From NCBI GenBank assembly GCA_964614375.1, contig CAZTLI010000012.1, positions 1 through 28,920 of the forward strand: a DNA stretch of 28,920 nt, in the 5' to 3' direction. Below, piece by piece: positions 1 to 7,481 of the stretch. The notes under the pieces are model-generated. The model was not told the origin of the DNA, searched no databases, and saw only the letters and a program-made list of their open reading frames with translations. The position numbers and the translations under genes were made by a program. Source of the DNA: CAZTLI01 sp964614375. GTDB taxonomy: Bacteria > Chloroflexota > Anaerolineae > Aggregatilineales > Phototrophicaceae. Each line of letters starts with the position of its first letter. Positions within the stretch are counted from its first letter, which is position 1.

Positions 1-955
1 CGTCGGTTATACGATGCGGGGCATTCCCGGCGCGATTGTGGCGGGCGCATGTTTTATCGTCCCGGCGATGCTGCTGACTCTGCTGCTGGCAATACTCTAT
101 GTGGCGGGCAGTGGCATCCCGCAGCTTGAGGGCGCGCTGTGGGGAATTAAGCCGATTGTCGTCGCCATCATCGCCAATGCCGGCTATCGTCTGCTGCGGA
201 CGGCGCTCAAACAGGATTGGACGCTGTGGGGACTGTTCGCGGGCGGTGTCGTGGTGATTGCCCTGCTGGATGCGCCCGAAGTGCTGGTCATGGTCGGGAC
301 GGGTGTGTTGTATGTGGCCTATAAACGCCTGTTTCCGTTGCGTGCGGCGGCGCTGCTGTTCCTCATCCAACCGATGACACAGGTTGTCCAACAGACGCAG
401 GCGAGCAGCGGCGACCTGTTCGGCTATTTCCTGCGAATCGGGGCGGTGCTGTTCGGCAGTGGTTACATCCTGATTGCCTATATCCAGCAAGACCTCGTGA
501 ACACCTTCGGCTGGCTGACCGCGCAGCAGCTATTGGACGCCATTGCTATCGGTCAATTGACGCCGGGGCCGGTGCTGACGACCTCGACGGCGGTGGGTTA
601 TATCGTGGCGGGTTTGCCGGGTGCAATCGCGGCGACAGTCGGCATCTTTTTGCCGTCGTTCGTGCTGGTGATGTTGACCGCGCCCCTGATTCCGCGTATG
701 CGCCGCAGTCAGGTGATGGCGGCATTTCTGGCGGGCGTGAATGCCGGGGTCGTGGCGGCGATTGGCGTCACACTGGTGGATTTGCTGAGTACGGCGCTGC
801 AACCGTTCGATGGCACAGGTATCAGCCCGGCAGCGGTGGCGCTGCTGATTGGCGCATTAGTCGCCCTGATACAAAAGCGGTTATCGCCCTTCGCCCTCAT
901 CGCGATTGGCGCGGTTGTCGGGTTGCTGGTCACACTGCTGGCACAGGCCGGATAG
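1..955 (+). CDS. chrA: Chromate transporter ChrA family, 5' truncated by window edge
   Basis: This is an integral membrane transporter of the chromate ion transporter (CHR) family, known for chromate efflux, probably coupled to proton or sulfate movement. The frame is open to base 2, and residues VGYT precede the first ATG at 14, so the real start lies outside the window. Family members are about 400 residues with two homologous CHR halves. Here the end of the first half (GIPGAIVAGACFIVPAM) and the whole second half are visible. The second half carries FGSGYILIAYIQQDL and IGQLTPGPVLTTSTAVGY, both characteristic of CHR domains. Many hydrophobic segments run to the C terminus. The last 75 bases overlap the 3' end of the convergent Fur-family gene. 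Family assignment is firm; chromate as the physiological substrate is inferred from the family. Confidence 0.9.
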   Translation, partial: VGYTMRGIPGAIVAGACFIVPAMLLTLLLAILYVAGSGIPQLEGALWGIKPIVVAIIANAGYRLLRTALKQDWTLWGLFAGGVVVIALLDAPEVLVMVGTGVLYVAYKRLFPLRAAALLFLIQPMTQVVQQTQASSGDLFGYFLRIGAVLFGSGYILIAYIQQDLVNTFGWLTAQQLLDAIAIGQLTPGPVLTTSTAVGYIVAGLPGAIAATVGIFLPSFVLVMLTAPLIPRMRRSQVMAAFLAGVNAGVVAAIGVTLVDLLSTALQPFDGTGISPAAVALLIGALVALIQKRLSPFALIAIGAVVGLLVTLLAQAG

Positions 956-1348
956 CGCCAGATGGTCAGCGCGGACGATGAAGCCATAGTCGCGTTGAAT
1001 GGTTTCGATAAGCGCGGTGAACAGGGTTTCGTCCAGCGTCAGGACTGTGCCGCAAGCCGTACATACCAGATGATGATGGCGGGCTTCTCCGGCGATTTGA
1101 TAGACCCTGCCCGCCTCACCTAGCTCTGAGACAGTGACCAGCCCCGCATCGACCAGCACAGCCAATGCGCGATAGATAGTCGATTGGTCAATCGTCGGGT
1201 CGGACTCTTTGACATGCAGGTAAACGTCACTATACGTCGCATGACCCGCCGCCGCACATACCGCGTCCAGCACAATCAATCGCTGTGGCGTGACGCGATA
1301 ACCCTTGTCATGCAGGCGTTGGATATAGTCGATGGTTTCGTGAGTCAT
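881..1348 (-). CDS. Fur-family metal-responsive transcriptional regulator
   Basis: This is a DNA-binding repressor of the Fur/Zur/PerR family, 155 residues from the chosen start. The N-terminal winged helix contains GYRVTPQRLIVLDAV (about 16-30) and STIYRALAVLVDAGLV (56-71). The metal-binding half has HHHLVCTACG (91-100) and a second CxxC in LCQQCD (135-140), giving the two Cys pairs of the structural zinc site. The ATG at 1348 was chosen because the upstream extension lies inside the preceding glycosylase gene and because the stop and start share ATGA, implying coupled translation. The C-terminal tail after the last CxxC (QQPDNRANRDEGEGR) is encoded within the overlap with chrA. Which subfamily (Fur, Zur, PerR) cannot be decided from sequence alone. 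Confidence 0.92.
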   Translation of the reverse strand: MTHETIDYIQRLHDKGYRVTPQRLIVLDAVCAAAGHATYSDVYLHVKESDPTIDQSTIYRALAVLVDAGLVTVSELGEAGRVYQIAGEARHHHLVCTACGTVLTLDETLFTALIETIQRDYGFIVRADHLALSGLCQQCDQQPDNRANRDEGEGR

Positions 1349-2259
1349 GATGAATTGTCCGTCACATCGGGGCGGATGATGTCCATCCACATCACCAGCC
1401 CACACCACGCACCAAACCGGGCGTAATAGGTCTGAATGTCTTTATCGGTCACAGCATCCCGTCCGGCGATACGCCGATAGGCCGCCCGCGCTTCCGAGTC
1501 GATGGCGATGCGGTCAAAATGACCGAGCAAACGCAGCATTGTCCCGGCGGCATAATCGCCAAAACCCCGCAGCGATTTGACGTTGTTATAGAGGGTCACA
1601 CTGTCTATATCGGGCCTATGCCACGCTTCGACATCCAGTTCGCCATCCGCAATTTGCATGGCGAGGGTGTGCAAATATGCGCTGCGATAGCCCGCGCGAA
1701 TGTGCTCGTCGAGTTGTTCGGGGGTATAGCTGGCGATTTGCTGGGGTGTGGGAAAGGCAAAATGCACATTGGTATCGTTTGCGGTATAGGGCAGCCCCAA
1801 TTCGCAGAGGCGATTGCACATGCCGCGTGTTTGGGCCCATGTGGTATTGGTGGTGAGCAGCGTTTTGGCCAGGTCTTCCCAGACTGTCGGCGCGATCAAC
1901 ATCCGGCCCGCGCGTGCCGCCGGAATCCACGCATAGTCTGGATGGCCTTTCAGGGCATCATAAAAGGGGTCGATGTCCCAATCCAACGTGAGGATACGAC
2001 GGATAATACGTTCCAATTCGTTGGTCTGGTCAGGCGATAGGACAATATCATCCATTACATCGAAGTAGACCACCTCGTGTCCGCTGGCATGAATGGCATC
2101 GGTCATTCGCAGCGGGACAAGTGTGCCATCCACCAACTGCTGCACCCGATACAACCAGCGCGCGGACTCGTCGTAACGATAGGGCGGCAGTTGATACCAA
2201 CCATGACTATAGATAATGGCATAAAAACTGAAACCCGACGGTGCGCGGATGGTGGGCAT
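1345..2259 (-). CDS. AlkA/OGG-like HhH-GPD DNA glycosylase
   Basis: This is a probable base-excision-repair glycosylase of the helix-hairpin-helix-GPD superfamily, 304 residues. The N-terminal part (YQLPPYRYDESARWLYRV) resembles the AlkA/OGG N-terminal domain. The hairpin SLRGFGDYAAGTMLRLLG is followed by RIAIDSEARAAYRR, where the Asp matches the catalytic aspartate of the family. The position where OGG1 has its catalytic lysine (after the GxG of the hairpin) is not Lys here, so a monofunctional AlkA-like glycosylase is more likely than a lyase. The open frame runs up to 2559, but that extension crosses the divergent promoter region and looks non-coding, so the ATG at 2259 is used. Its stop overlaps the Fur gene start by 4 bases. 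Confidence 0.85.
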   Translation of the reverse strand: MPTIRAPSGFSFYAIIYSHGWYQLPPYRYDESARWLYRVQQLVDGTLVPLRMTDAIHASGHEVVYFDVMDDIVLSPDQTNELERIIRRILTLDWDIDPFYDALKGHPDYAWIPAARAGRMLIAPTVWEDLAKTLLTTNTTWAQTRGMCNRLCELGLPYTANDTNVHFAFPTPQQIASYTPEQLDEHIRAGYRSAYLHTLAMQIADGELDVEAWHRPDIDSVTLYNNVKSLRGFGDYAAGTMLRLLGHFDRIAIDSEARAAYRRIAGRDAVTDKDIQTYYARFGAWCGLVMWMDIIRPDVTDNSS

Positions 2260-2292
2260 GGACGACCTTTGACACTTAGCTGACGGGTCGCT

Positions 2293-2298
2293 ATTGTA
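2293..2298 (-). promoter_or_regulatory. Putative -10 box of the glycosylase-fur operon
   Basis: On the minus strand this reads TACAAT, about 34 bases before the glycosylase start. No convincing -35 is visible. It shares the TA(C/T)AAT form seen upstream of many genes in this window. Confidence 0.45.
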
Positions 2299-2415
2299 CG
2301 GAGAGATGCGGGCGATGACAACAGTCTGCCGTACCATTCGCCGCGGCGGTGTGTGCGGATGCCCGCCAGATATGGTAGGATTGCCCCGATTGCCTATCGA
2401 CACAGGGGGTTGACT

Positions 2416-2913
2416 ATGCCGCGCATCGACATTGACCGCGCCTTGATTGAAGCACTGCCATGTTATCATCGCATCACCATTCCTGAAGACTACCGCGACA
2501 TCATGGGGCATATGAACGTGCGCTGGTATCTGGCGATTTTTGATACGGCGGGCTGGCATTTCTTCGCGGCGCAGGGCATGGACGACACCTATTATGCCGA
2601 AAATCAGGCGGGCGGCTTCGCGCTCAAGCAGTTCATCACCTATCTGAATGAGGTACTGGTCGGCGATACCGTCGCTGTCTATGGGCGATTATTGGGCATG
2701 ACCGATAAGCGCATCCACAAGATGTATTTCATGATTAACGAAACGCGCGCTAATCTGGCGTGTGTCCTGGAAACATTGGGTTCACACGCCGATATGAGCA
2801 TCCGCAAGACCGCGCCCTATCCCCCCTATATCGCTGACCGTCTGCAAGCCCTCCTTGACGAACATCAGGCCTTGTCGTGGGCCGCGCCTGTCAGTGGGGC
2901 GATTACGTTGTAA
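2416..2913 (+). CDS. Hot-dog fold acyl-CoA thioesterase-like protein
   Basis: This is a 165-residue protein of the 4-hydroxybenzoyl-CoA thioesterase/YbgC-type hot-dog superfamily, expected to hydrolyse acyl-CoA thioesters in the cytoplasm. The diagnostic segment is YRDIMGHMNVRWYLAIFDTA near residues 26-45, matching the family pattern D-x-x-G-H-x-N-x-x-x-Y with the catalytic Asp/His/Asn region. A central strand GDTVAVYGRLLGMTDKRIHKMYFM fits the hot-dog core. The ATG at 2416 follows AGGGGG at good spacing; the frame is open upstream to 2353, but that part lies in the divergent intergenic region. The gene stands alone, divergent from the glycosylase and convergent with the haloperoxidase. The substrate is unknown. 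Confidence 0.82.
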   Translation: MPRIDIDRALIEALPCYHRITIPEDYRDIMGHMNVRWYLAIFDTAGWHFFAAQGMDDTYYAENQAGGFALKQFITYLNEVLVGDTVAVYGRLLGMTDKRIHKMYFMINETRANLACVLETLGSHADMSIRKTAPYPPYIADRLQALLDEHQALSWAAPVSGAITL

Positions 2914-2975
2914 GGTGGCTGCTGGCGAAAAGACATTTGAACCACAACGTCACAGAGGACGCAAAGGGGAATCAT

Positions 2976-3001
2976 GTAGGGACGACCCGGCGTGGTCGTC
3001 C
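2976..3001. repeat. GTAGGG...GTCC palindromic repeat, copy 1
   Basis: A 26-base element beginning GTAGGGACGACC and ending GGTCGTCC. It has a perfect 8-base inverted repeat (2980-2987 with 2994-3001) around a 6-base loop. Related-looking elements lie at 6218-6243 and 10691-10714. It resembles small palindromic intergenic repeats dispersed in many Chloroflexota and cyanobacterial genomes. Confidence 0.5.
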
Positions 3002-3011
3002 AAAAAGAAGC

Positions 3012-3046
3012 ATAAAAAACGGAGTCAGTAGCGTACTGACTCCGTT
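3012..3046 (-). terminator. Rho-independent terminator of the haloperoxidase gene
   Basis: A perfect 13-base inverted repeat (3018-3030 with 3034-3046) around a GCG loop. Read on the minus strand it is followed directly by a run of six T. It lies 23 bases past the haloperoxidase stop. It may also stop plus-strand transcription from the thioesterase, but that side lacks a T run. Confidence 0.85.
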
Positions 3047-3068
3047 CATGTTTACGGGTGATGTGTGT

Positions 3069-4424
3069 TTAACCTTCGCCCTGCGGAATTGAGCGCAGTC
3101 GAACATTGCTCAACACCGTCTGACCAATACACCGCCCATGATCGAGACCCAATTCAATCGCCGCGCGGAAGTGAATTCCGCCATACAGACGTGAAATTGC
3201 GGCTTCGGACGCCGCCGAGTGAAATGAGGTAAATGACCGTTGAATTAATTCATGACCGTTGATAATCGGCGTGCGGTCTGTGAACGCCACTTGCCCGAAC
3301 ATCGTCGTCAGCACTTCTGCCGCTGCGCCCGATGCCACCGAATGCCCGGATGGATATTCCGGGAAGGGCGGAGTCTCGATATAGGGCGCCCAATTGCGCC
3401 GGATATACTGGTTGATATAGGTCACCGGGCGCAGGAGATTGACCTGATATTTGACATACCATGCCGAGATAAACGAATCTGCCAAAGCCATCCCCACCAG
3501 CACATACATTTCCGACGTGCGGGCGAGGTCGAGTCCCATTTGTTCGGCGATTTGCGTTTCAATCAGCACCCAGTGCCCCGATGGCGCGCCGGTGATACCC
3601 GGTGTATCGACCCAGAAGCGGGCGATTTCGCGCTGTTCATCGGTCAGGCGGTCTGATGTCTGCAAGACTTCGGCGGCCTGCTGATAGAAGGTCGAGTTGG
3701 GTTCGCTGCTAAAGGGCATCCGCATGGGAATCGCGCACTCTTCAAAGAATGTCAAACCAAAAGGCCGGATTTGCCCCCAGAAGGGTTCGAGCGCCCTCAT
3801 GCCTTCGCTGGTCGGCACCCACCACGCGGGGTCGCCTGTTGGCAGGTCATATTCGAGACTGCGTGTGGATTCGTAATTATCGTCGGCAATCCATACCAGC
3901 AGCGCCGCGCCGATTTCATCGCCCAAGGCCAGTGACCGTTCCACCACCTCAGCATCGGTTGCTTGCATGCGCGCGGCGGTTTGCTGTTCGCGCATCGCGT
4001 CTATCCGGGCGCGGGTTTGGTCTGTGCCGTCCTCAAACAGCCCACGAACCACTGTTGAAATCGAGGCATTGGCGACAGAAGGCCAATCGTATTCCAATCC
4101 GTCTTCGGGATACGGCAGCAGCGGCAAACCCGCCAACTGTCCGCCGATTGAGAAATTATCGGGCATACCAAAGACCACCGCCTCATACAATGCCACGGCG
4201 CTATAGGCATAGACGCGCGAGGCTGCGGGTGCATTGACCACCTCATCGCGCACCAATTCGTAAATGAGCAGCATCCAATCCGTCGCAAGCTTTGGGTCAT
4301 GGTCGGCAGTCAGCACCGATGCGCCGTCCTGGGCGTGCGTGGGCACAGGCATGATTGAACCGAACAGCAAGCTGCACGCCATCAACGCGCCACCCACTGT
4401 CATTCGCATAAACCATCCAGACAT
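3069..4424 (-). CDS. Secreted vanadium-dependent haloperoxidase / PAP2-related protein
   Basis: This is a 451-residue exported protein of the vanadium haloperoxidase group, which shares its fold with PAP2 acid phosphatases. Residues 1-31 form a signal peptide ending near THAQ. The vanadate/phosphate pocket is complete: K325 and R332 (VKYQVNLLRP), S369-G370-H371 (PEYPSGHSVASG), and R412 and H418 (ISRLYGGIHF). The K-to-R spacing of 7 and R-to-H spacing of 6 equal those in fungal vanadium chloroperoxidase (K353/R360, R490/H496), and the catalytic histidine is present. The ATG at 4424 is preceded by AAGGG. The gene has its own putative -10 and terminator, so it is probably a single-gene unit. Whether it oxidises halides or is a phosphatase cannot be decided from the motif. 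Confidence 0.88.
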   Translation of the reverse strand: MSGWFMRMTVGGALMACSLLFGSIMPVPTHAQDGASVLTADHDPKLATDWMLLIYELVRDEVVNAPAASRVYAYSAVALYEAVVFGMPDNFSIGGQLAGLPLLPYPEDGLEYDWPSVANASISTVVRGLFEDGTDQTRARIDAMREQQTAARMQATDAEVVERSLALGDEIGAALLVWIADDNYESTRSLEYDLPTGDPAWWVPTSEGMRALEPFWGQIRPFGLTFFEECAIPMRMPFSSEPNSTFYQQAAEVLQTSDRLTDEQREIARFWVDTPGITGAPSGHWVLIETQIAEQMGLDLARTSEMYVLVGMALADSFISAWYVKYQVNLLRPVTYINQYIRRNWAPYIETPPFPEYPSGHSVASGAAAEVLTTMFGQVAFTDRTPIINGHELIQRSFTSFHSAASEAAISRLYGGIHFRAAIELGLDHGRCIGQTVLSNVRLRSIPQGEG

Positions 4425-4458
4425 TTTCTTTTCCCTTCAGGTGATAGTCGCTGTCACC

Positions 4459-4464
4459 ATTGTA
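4459..4464 (-). promoter_or_regulatory. Putative -10 box of the haloperoxidase gene
   Basis: The minus strand reads TACAATG here, 35 bases before the start codon. No clear -35 is visible. Confidence 0.4.
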
Positions 4465-4610
4465 CTGCGAGATGCGCGCCCATGTGCATGGCCCATAATA
4501 CGCCTGTGTGCTGGCTGGGGGCGATTATGCTACGGTGATTTTTACGGGTTTATACAGGTACGGCACCTCTATGGCGACCAGCCGCCGGGCTTTGCCGGGA
4601 AATTGCAACA

Positions 4611-4642
4611 ACAAAACAGACGCCGAGTGTCACCGCGTCTGT
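4611..4642 (-). terminator. Rho-independent terminator of rpmB
   Basis: Inverted repeat ACAGACGC (4616-4623) with GCGTCTGT (4635-4642), followed on the minus strand by a T-rich stretch (TTTTGTTGTTG). It lies about 40 bases past the rpmB stop. Confidence 0.75.
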
Positions 4643-4681
4643 GGGGTTGCATCGTCTGAGATCGGCCTGAAAAACGACTGC

Positions 4682-4921
4682 CTAGAGGATACTTTCTAGC
4701 GTTTTGCCCTGCCGCTTGAGGAAGGCGCGCAGGCCGATTTTGTCGATGGTTTTGAGTTCTTTTGCCGTCACGCGCACCCGCACCAACCGGTCGAGGTCGG
4801 GCACATAGATGCGCTTGCTTTGCAGATTCGGGTTGAACTGCCGCCGGGTGGCTTTCAATGAGAAGGGGCGGTTATTACCGAACTGCGGCTTGACGGTGGT
4901 GATTTTGCGTTTGCCCGCCAT
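4682..4921 (-). CDS. rpmB: 50S ribosomal protein L28
   Basis: This is the large-subunit ribosomal protein L28, 79 residues. Recognisable segments are the N-terminal MAGKRK, FGNNRPFSLKATRRQFNPNLQSKRIYV in the centre, and VRVRVTAKELKTIDKIGL near the C terminus. There are no cysteines, so this is the zinc-free (C-minus) form of L28. Two in-frame ATGs exist, at 4927 and 4921. The Shine-Dalgarno AAGGAG at 4930-4935 is 2 bases from the first and 8 from the second, so the second is chosen. The gene stands alone, with its own terminator. Confidence 0.93.
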   Translation of the reverse strand: MAGKRKITTVKPQFGNNRPFSLKATRRQFNPNLQSKRIYVPDLDRLVRVRVTAKELKTIDKIGLRAFLKRQGKTLESIL

Positions 4922-4929
4922 GCTCATCT

Positions 4930-4935
4930 CTCCTT
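4930..4935 (-). promoter_or_regulatory. Ribosome binding site deciding the rpmB start
   Basis: AAGGAG on the minus strand. Its 8-base spacing to the ATG at 4921, against 2 bases to the ATG at 4927, favours the shorter protein beginning MAGKRK. Confidence 0.7.
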
Positions 4936-5083
4936 GGCTGAGTCACTGTGCCACAAACTGGTTTGGGTTACAACCCGCACCGGATGCAGCAGCTGGTGAC
5001 GATACACATTGGAATGGAACCATGATGCCGGATAGCGGACGATTTTTCAAGGTCGGGTTCATCGCGCCCGCTATCCGCCCTGC

Positions 5084-6112
5084 TTATCCCGCGCCGCACC
5101 AATCCGCCGCGCAGTAGGTTTCTGCGCCTAAGGTATCGACATCGGGCAAGTCTTCAAATTCATCCTGTGTCACGGTGGTATCGCTGTAGTTGACGAACAC
5201 GAGGAAGTTATCGCCTTGAATCAACATCATGCGCGAGAATTGTGCCGCGCTGCGCGCCAGCGGTGTAATCGCCGTGCCGTTGGGGACGGTGCCCACTTGC
5301 AAGGCCGCGCCTCTATCGAGGAAACCGACGGCAAAATCACTGTTAATCGTATAGACCGGTGGGGTGGCGAAGGGATCGAACGAGAACAGGCCACCGGGCG
5401 CGACATTGCTCAGCAGCGTATTTTCGGCAAAGCCGACAGCGGCAATTTCGATTTGATTGCAATAGTCGGGATTATCGGGCGCGATAGGCCGTGTGAAGAC
5501 GCCGCCAATTTCCAGCATCCGCACCAGGGTCTGCGTCGAGCGATTGCAGGCGAACAGCGGGTCACCCCCCGACCAACCGGGCAATACAAAACCTTCTGGC
5601 AGCACCGTGACCGCCAGCAGTTCGATGTCGTGGCGGATGTCGCGGGCGATAGTAAACGTCGTGCCGGGAACAGCGCCGAACCAACCATCAGGACGGGTAT
5701 TCGCGCCCAAAAGTGTGCCCGCCAGCAATTCTAAGTCCAGACGGATGAAGATGGGCAGCTGCGGGTCGTTGATGTCCAGACTGCCACTCCAGCCATCGGG
5801 ACGGTCGCGCCCCAATTCGCTGGTCGCCAGCAGTTCGATGTCGTTACGGGCATTGACCAGAATCGGCAGCGCATCGCCAAACAGTGCTGTACCGGGCGGC
5901 GGGGGTTCAGTCGGTTGGACAGCGGGTTCGCCAACTTCCGGGTCAACAGCTTCGCCACCGTCGGGCGGCGGTACAGGGGGTTGACCGCCGGGTTCTTCTG
6001 TCGTCTGGGGGACAGGCGCGTCTTGTGCCCGCACACCGCTGTGATCCTGGGTGAGTGCGAGGCCAACAAGACAGATTGCAACAAGTAAAATGATACTGAG
6101 CATTCGACGCAC
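5084..6112 (-). CDS. Secreted protein with three GW-containing repeats (unknown function)
   Basis: This is a 342-residue exported protein of unknown function. A signal peptide covers about residues 1-30 (LLVAICLVGLAL...VRAQ), and a Pro/Glu/Gly-rich linker covers 31-75. Three imperfect repeats follow: NDIELLATSELGRDRPDGWSG (about 90-110), LDLELLAGTLLGANTRPDGWFG (126-146) and HDIELLAVTVLPEGFVLPGWSG (161-182). Each has the pattern D-[IL]-E-L-L-A then P-x-GW-x-G. The C-terminal half has scattered cysteines (FACN, YCNQ, YCAADWC) and no recognised enzyme motif. The start is a GTG at 6112 with AAGGAG 8 bases upstream; an ATG three codons later has no such site. The gene stands alone with its own -10 and is probably an extracellular binding or structural protein. 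Confidence 0.82.
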   Translation of the reverse strand: MRRMLSIILLVAICLVGLALTQDHSGVRAQDAPVPQTTEEPGGQPPVPPPDGGEAVDPEVGEPAVQPTEPPPPGTALFGDALPILVNARNDIELLATSELGRDRPDGWSGSLDINDPQLPIFIRLDLELLAGTLLGANTRPDGWFGAVPGTTFTIARDIRHDIELLAVTVLPEGFVLPGWSGGDPLFACNRSTQTLVRMLEIGGVFTRPIAPDNPDYCNQIEIAAVGFAENTLLSNVAPGGLFSFDPFATPPVYTINSDFAVGFLDRGAALQVGTVPNGTAITPLARSAAQFSRMMLIQGDNFLVFVNYSDTTVTQDEFEDLPDVDTLGAETYCAADWCGAG

Positions 6113-6120
6113 GATGCACG

Positions 6121-6126
6121 CTCCTT
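6121..6126 (-). promoter_or_regulatory. Ribosome binding site supporting a GTG start at 6112
   Basis: AAGGAG on the minus strand, 8 bases before the GTG. It makes the GTG the likely start rather than the ATG at 6103. Confidence 0.65.
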
Positions 6127-6152
6127 ATTCACATGGGGAACTTGTACACCGC

Positions 6153-6158
6153 ATTATA
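6153..6158 (-). promoter_or_regulatory. Putative -10 box of the secreted repeat protein gene
   Basis: The minus strand reads TATAATG, a perfect -10, 40 bases before the GTG start. No -35 is recognisable at 16-18 bases upstream. Confidence 0.5.
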
Positions 6159-6217
6159 CACCAGCGCAGCGATTGCGCGCCGTAAAGTAGCGATGAGCCG
6201 ATGTGTTATTCGGTTGC

Positions 6218-6243
6218 GTAGGGGCGTGCCGATCTGCGCGTCC
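6218..6243. repeat. GTAGGG...GTCC repeat, copy 2 (degenerate)
   Basis: A 26-base element starting GTAGGGGCG and ending GCGTCC, the same length and ends as the copy at 2976-3001 but with a decayed central palindrome. Confidence 0.35.
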
Positions 6244-6410
6244 ATGCTTCGCGCTGCCTGTCTGCGCGCTGTGCGTTGAAACGTTTGCCCTTACCGTTTG
6301 CGGTTCAGGTGTCTTTTAGGGCAGTAACTGGCGGCAAGAAGCCAGCCGCGATTATCATGCCTTTGCTGTGCCGCAGGGCGACATGGGTCACGCCCATGAA
6401 AACTGAAATC

Positions 6411-6436
6411 AAAAGGCGCGCCTGTCCCGACGCGCC
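6411..6436 (-). terminator. Rho-independent terminator of the toast-rack pair
   Basis: GGCGCG (6415-6420) pairs with CGCGCC (6431-6436) across a 10-base loop. On the minus strand it is followed by TTTTGATTTC. It lies about 30 bases past the stop of the gene at 6468-7382. Confidence 0.65.
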
Positions 6437-6467
6437 CTTATAGATGGATAGGGATTCTGCCATCCGC

Positions 6468-7382
6468 CTAAACGATGACGGGTTCGTCTTCCGGTGTGGT
6501 ACGGATTTTGAGCGCGCCTACGCCGCCGTCCGCACGAATAGTGATTTTGCGGCTGGCTGCGGCATAATTTTCGGTCTGCCAGAGGCCGCCGGTTTTCACA
6601 AAGCGCCGTTCCTGGCGTACCGCCTGCAAATGGTCGGGCACGCTGACGCCGCCAATTGTCCCGGTCACTTCCAGACTGACGGCTGCCGTTTCGGGCACAT
6701 AAATCACCGTCCCGCCCACACCTTCGTCAATATCAATGGCGATAGCGGCATCTTCGGGGACATACAAGCGGTTTCTGCCGACGCCGCCCTCGACCGCCAC
6801 GCGATACGGGTCTGGCATGGCGGGCAAATAGGCTTTCATCTCGCCCACACCACCATCGAAACGCAGCCCTGTCAATTGGATGGTACGTACATCCAATTCT
6901 GACGACGATACACCGCCGTTCAGGGTTAAAAAGGTCGGGATGCGGGGATTGAGCTGGACATGGGTATACAGTTCATGGCGGTCTGTAGAGAAACGCCCCT
7001 TGAATTTGATCATCGTCGTTTCTTGCCGCAGCGTGACGGTTTTGGTGGGATTTTCCGCATCGCCACCGCTGACATCGAAGGCTGCCTCACCCACATAGCG
7101 CAAATTGGCGCTAAACAGCGTGTCGTCATCCGCAGCCGGCGTCACCGTGAGCTTGCCCAATCCCATGTGCAGATTAACGACGGCAGTGCGGGCATCGCCG
7201 ACAGATTCACTGTATTGTGCTTCTTGAATCAGGTCGGATAAATCGGCGTCTGTCCCCACTTTGATGCGAACATGGTCGATGCGATCCGCCATGCGATCCA
7301 GCCCCCGCCCGACCTTCTCCGCGATGCGTTCGCCCAGGTTTTCCAGTTCATCTTGCCAGCTACTCTTTTTGCGTTTGCTCAT
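6468..7382 (-). CDS. Toast-rack-like beta-repeat protein, GGVG type
   Basis: This is a 304-residue protein with no signal peptide, resembling DUF2154/toast-rack and LiaF-C-like beta-repeat proteins. Residues 1-40 form a charged amphipathic helix (SWQDELENLGERIAEKVGRG). Next comes a toast-rack N-terminal-like segment (LHMGLGKLTVTPAADDD, about 71-87). The C-terminal part is a beta ladder in which GGV or GVG turns recur near residues 156, 177, 199, 221, 242 and 286, a period of 21-22 residues. A conserved GLWQT (266-270) precedes the last coil. The start at 7382 has a strong AGAGGAG 7 bases upstream. The paralogous gene lies 99 bases upstream on the same strand. No enzymatic function is proposed; membrane-stress sensing is only a guess from LiaF-like folds. 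Confidence 0.8.
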   Translation of the reverse strand: MSKRKKSSWQDELENLGERIAEKVGRGLDRMADRIDHVRIKVGTDADLSDLIQEAQYSESVGDARTAVVNLHMGLGKLTVTPAADDDTLFSANLRYVGEAAFDVSGGDAENPTKTVTLRQETTMIKFKGRFSTDRHELYTHVQLNPRIPTFLTLNGGVSSSELDVRTIQLTGLRFDGGVGEMKAYLPAMPDPYRVAVEGGVGRNRLYVPEDAAIAIDIDEGVGGTVIYVPETAAVSLEVTGTIGGVSVPDHLQAVRQERRFVKTGGLWQTENYAAASRKITIRADGGVGALKIRTTPEDEPVIV

Positions 7383-7481
7383 GAATCTGCTCCTCTTTAA
7401 TCCAGTTGATTTTTGTGTCTCTGATTACTCTTGTATACGCAGCGGGCGCGCGAACGGTTCAAACTCGCCCGGCGTGGCTGA

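Larger units (their letters stand above)
6113..6467. other. 355-base intergenic region
   Basis: No gene was found. It holds, from left to right, the ribosome site and -10 box of the secreted repeat protein, a degenerate GTAGGG...GTCC element, a small hairpin (CATGGG/CCCATG, 6382-6398), and the terminator of the toast-rack gene at its right end. Confidence 0.6.

Noticed and set aside
2260..2559. N-terminal extension of the glycosylase frame
   Set aside because: It crosses the divergent promoter region and has no family similarity; the ATG at 2259 gives the normal AlkA-like start.
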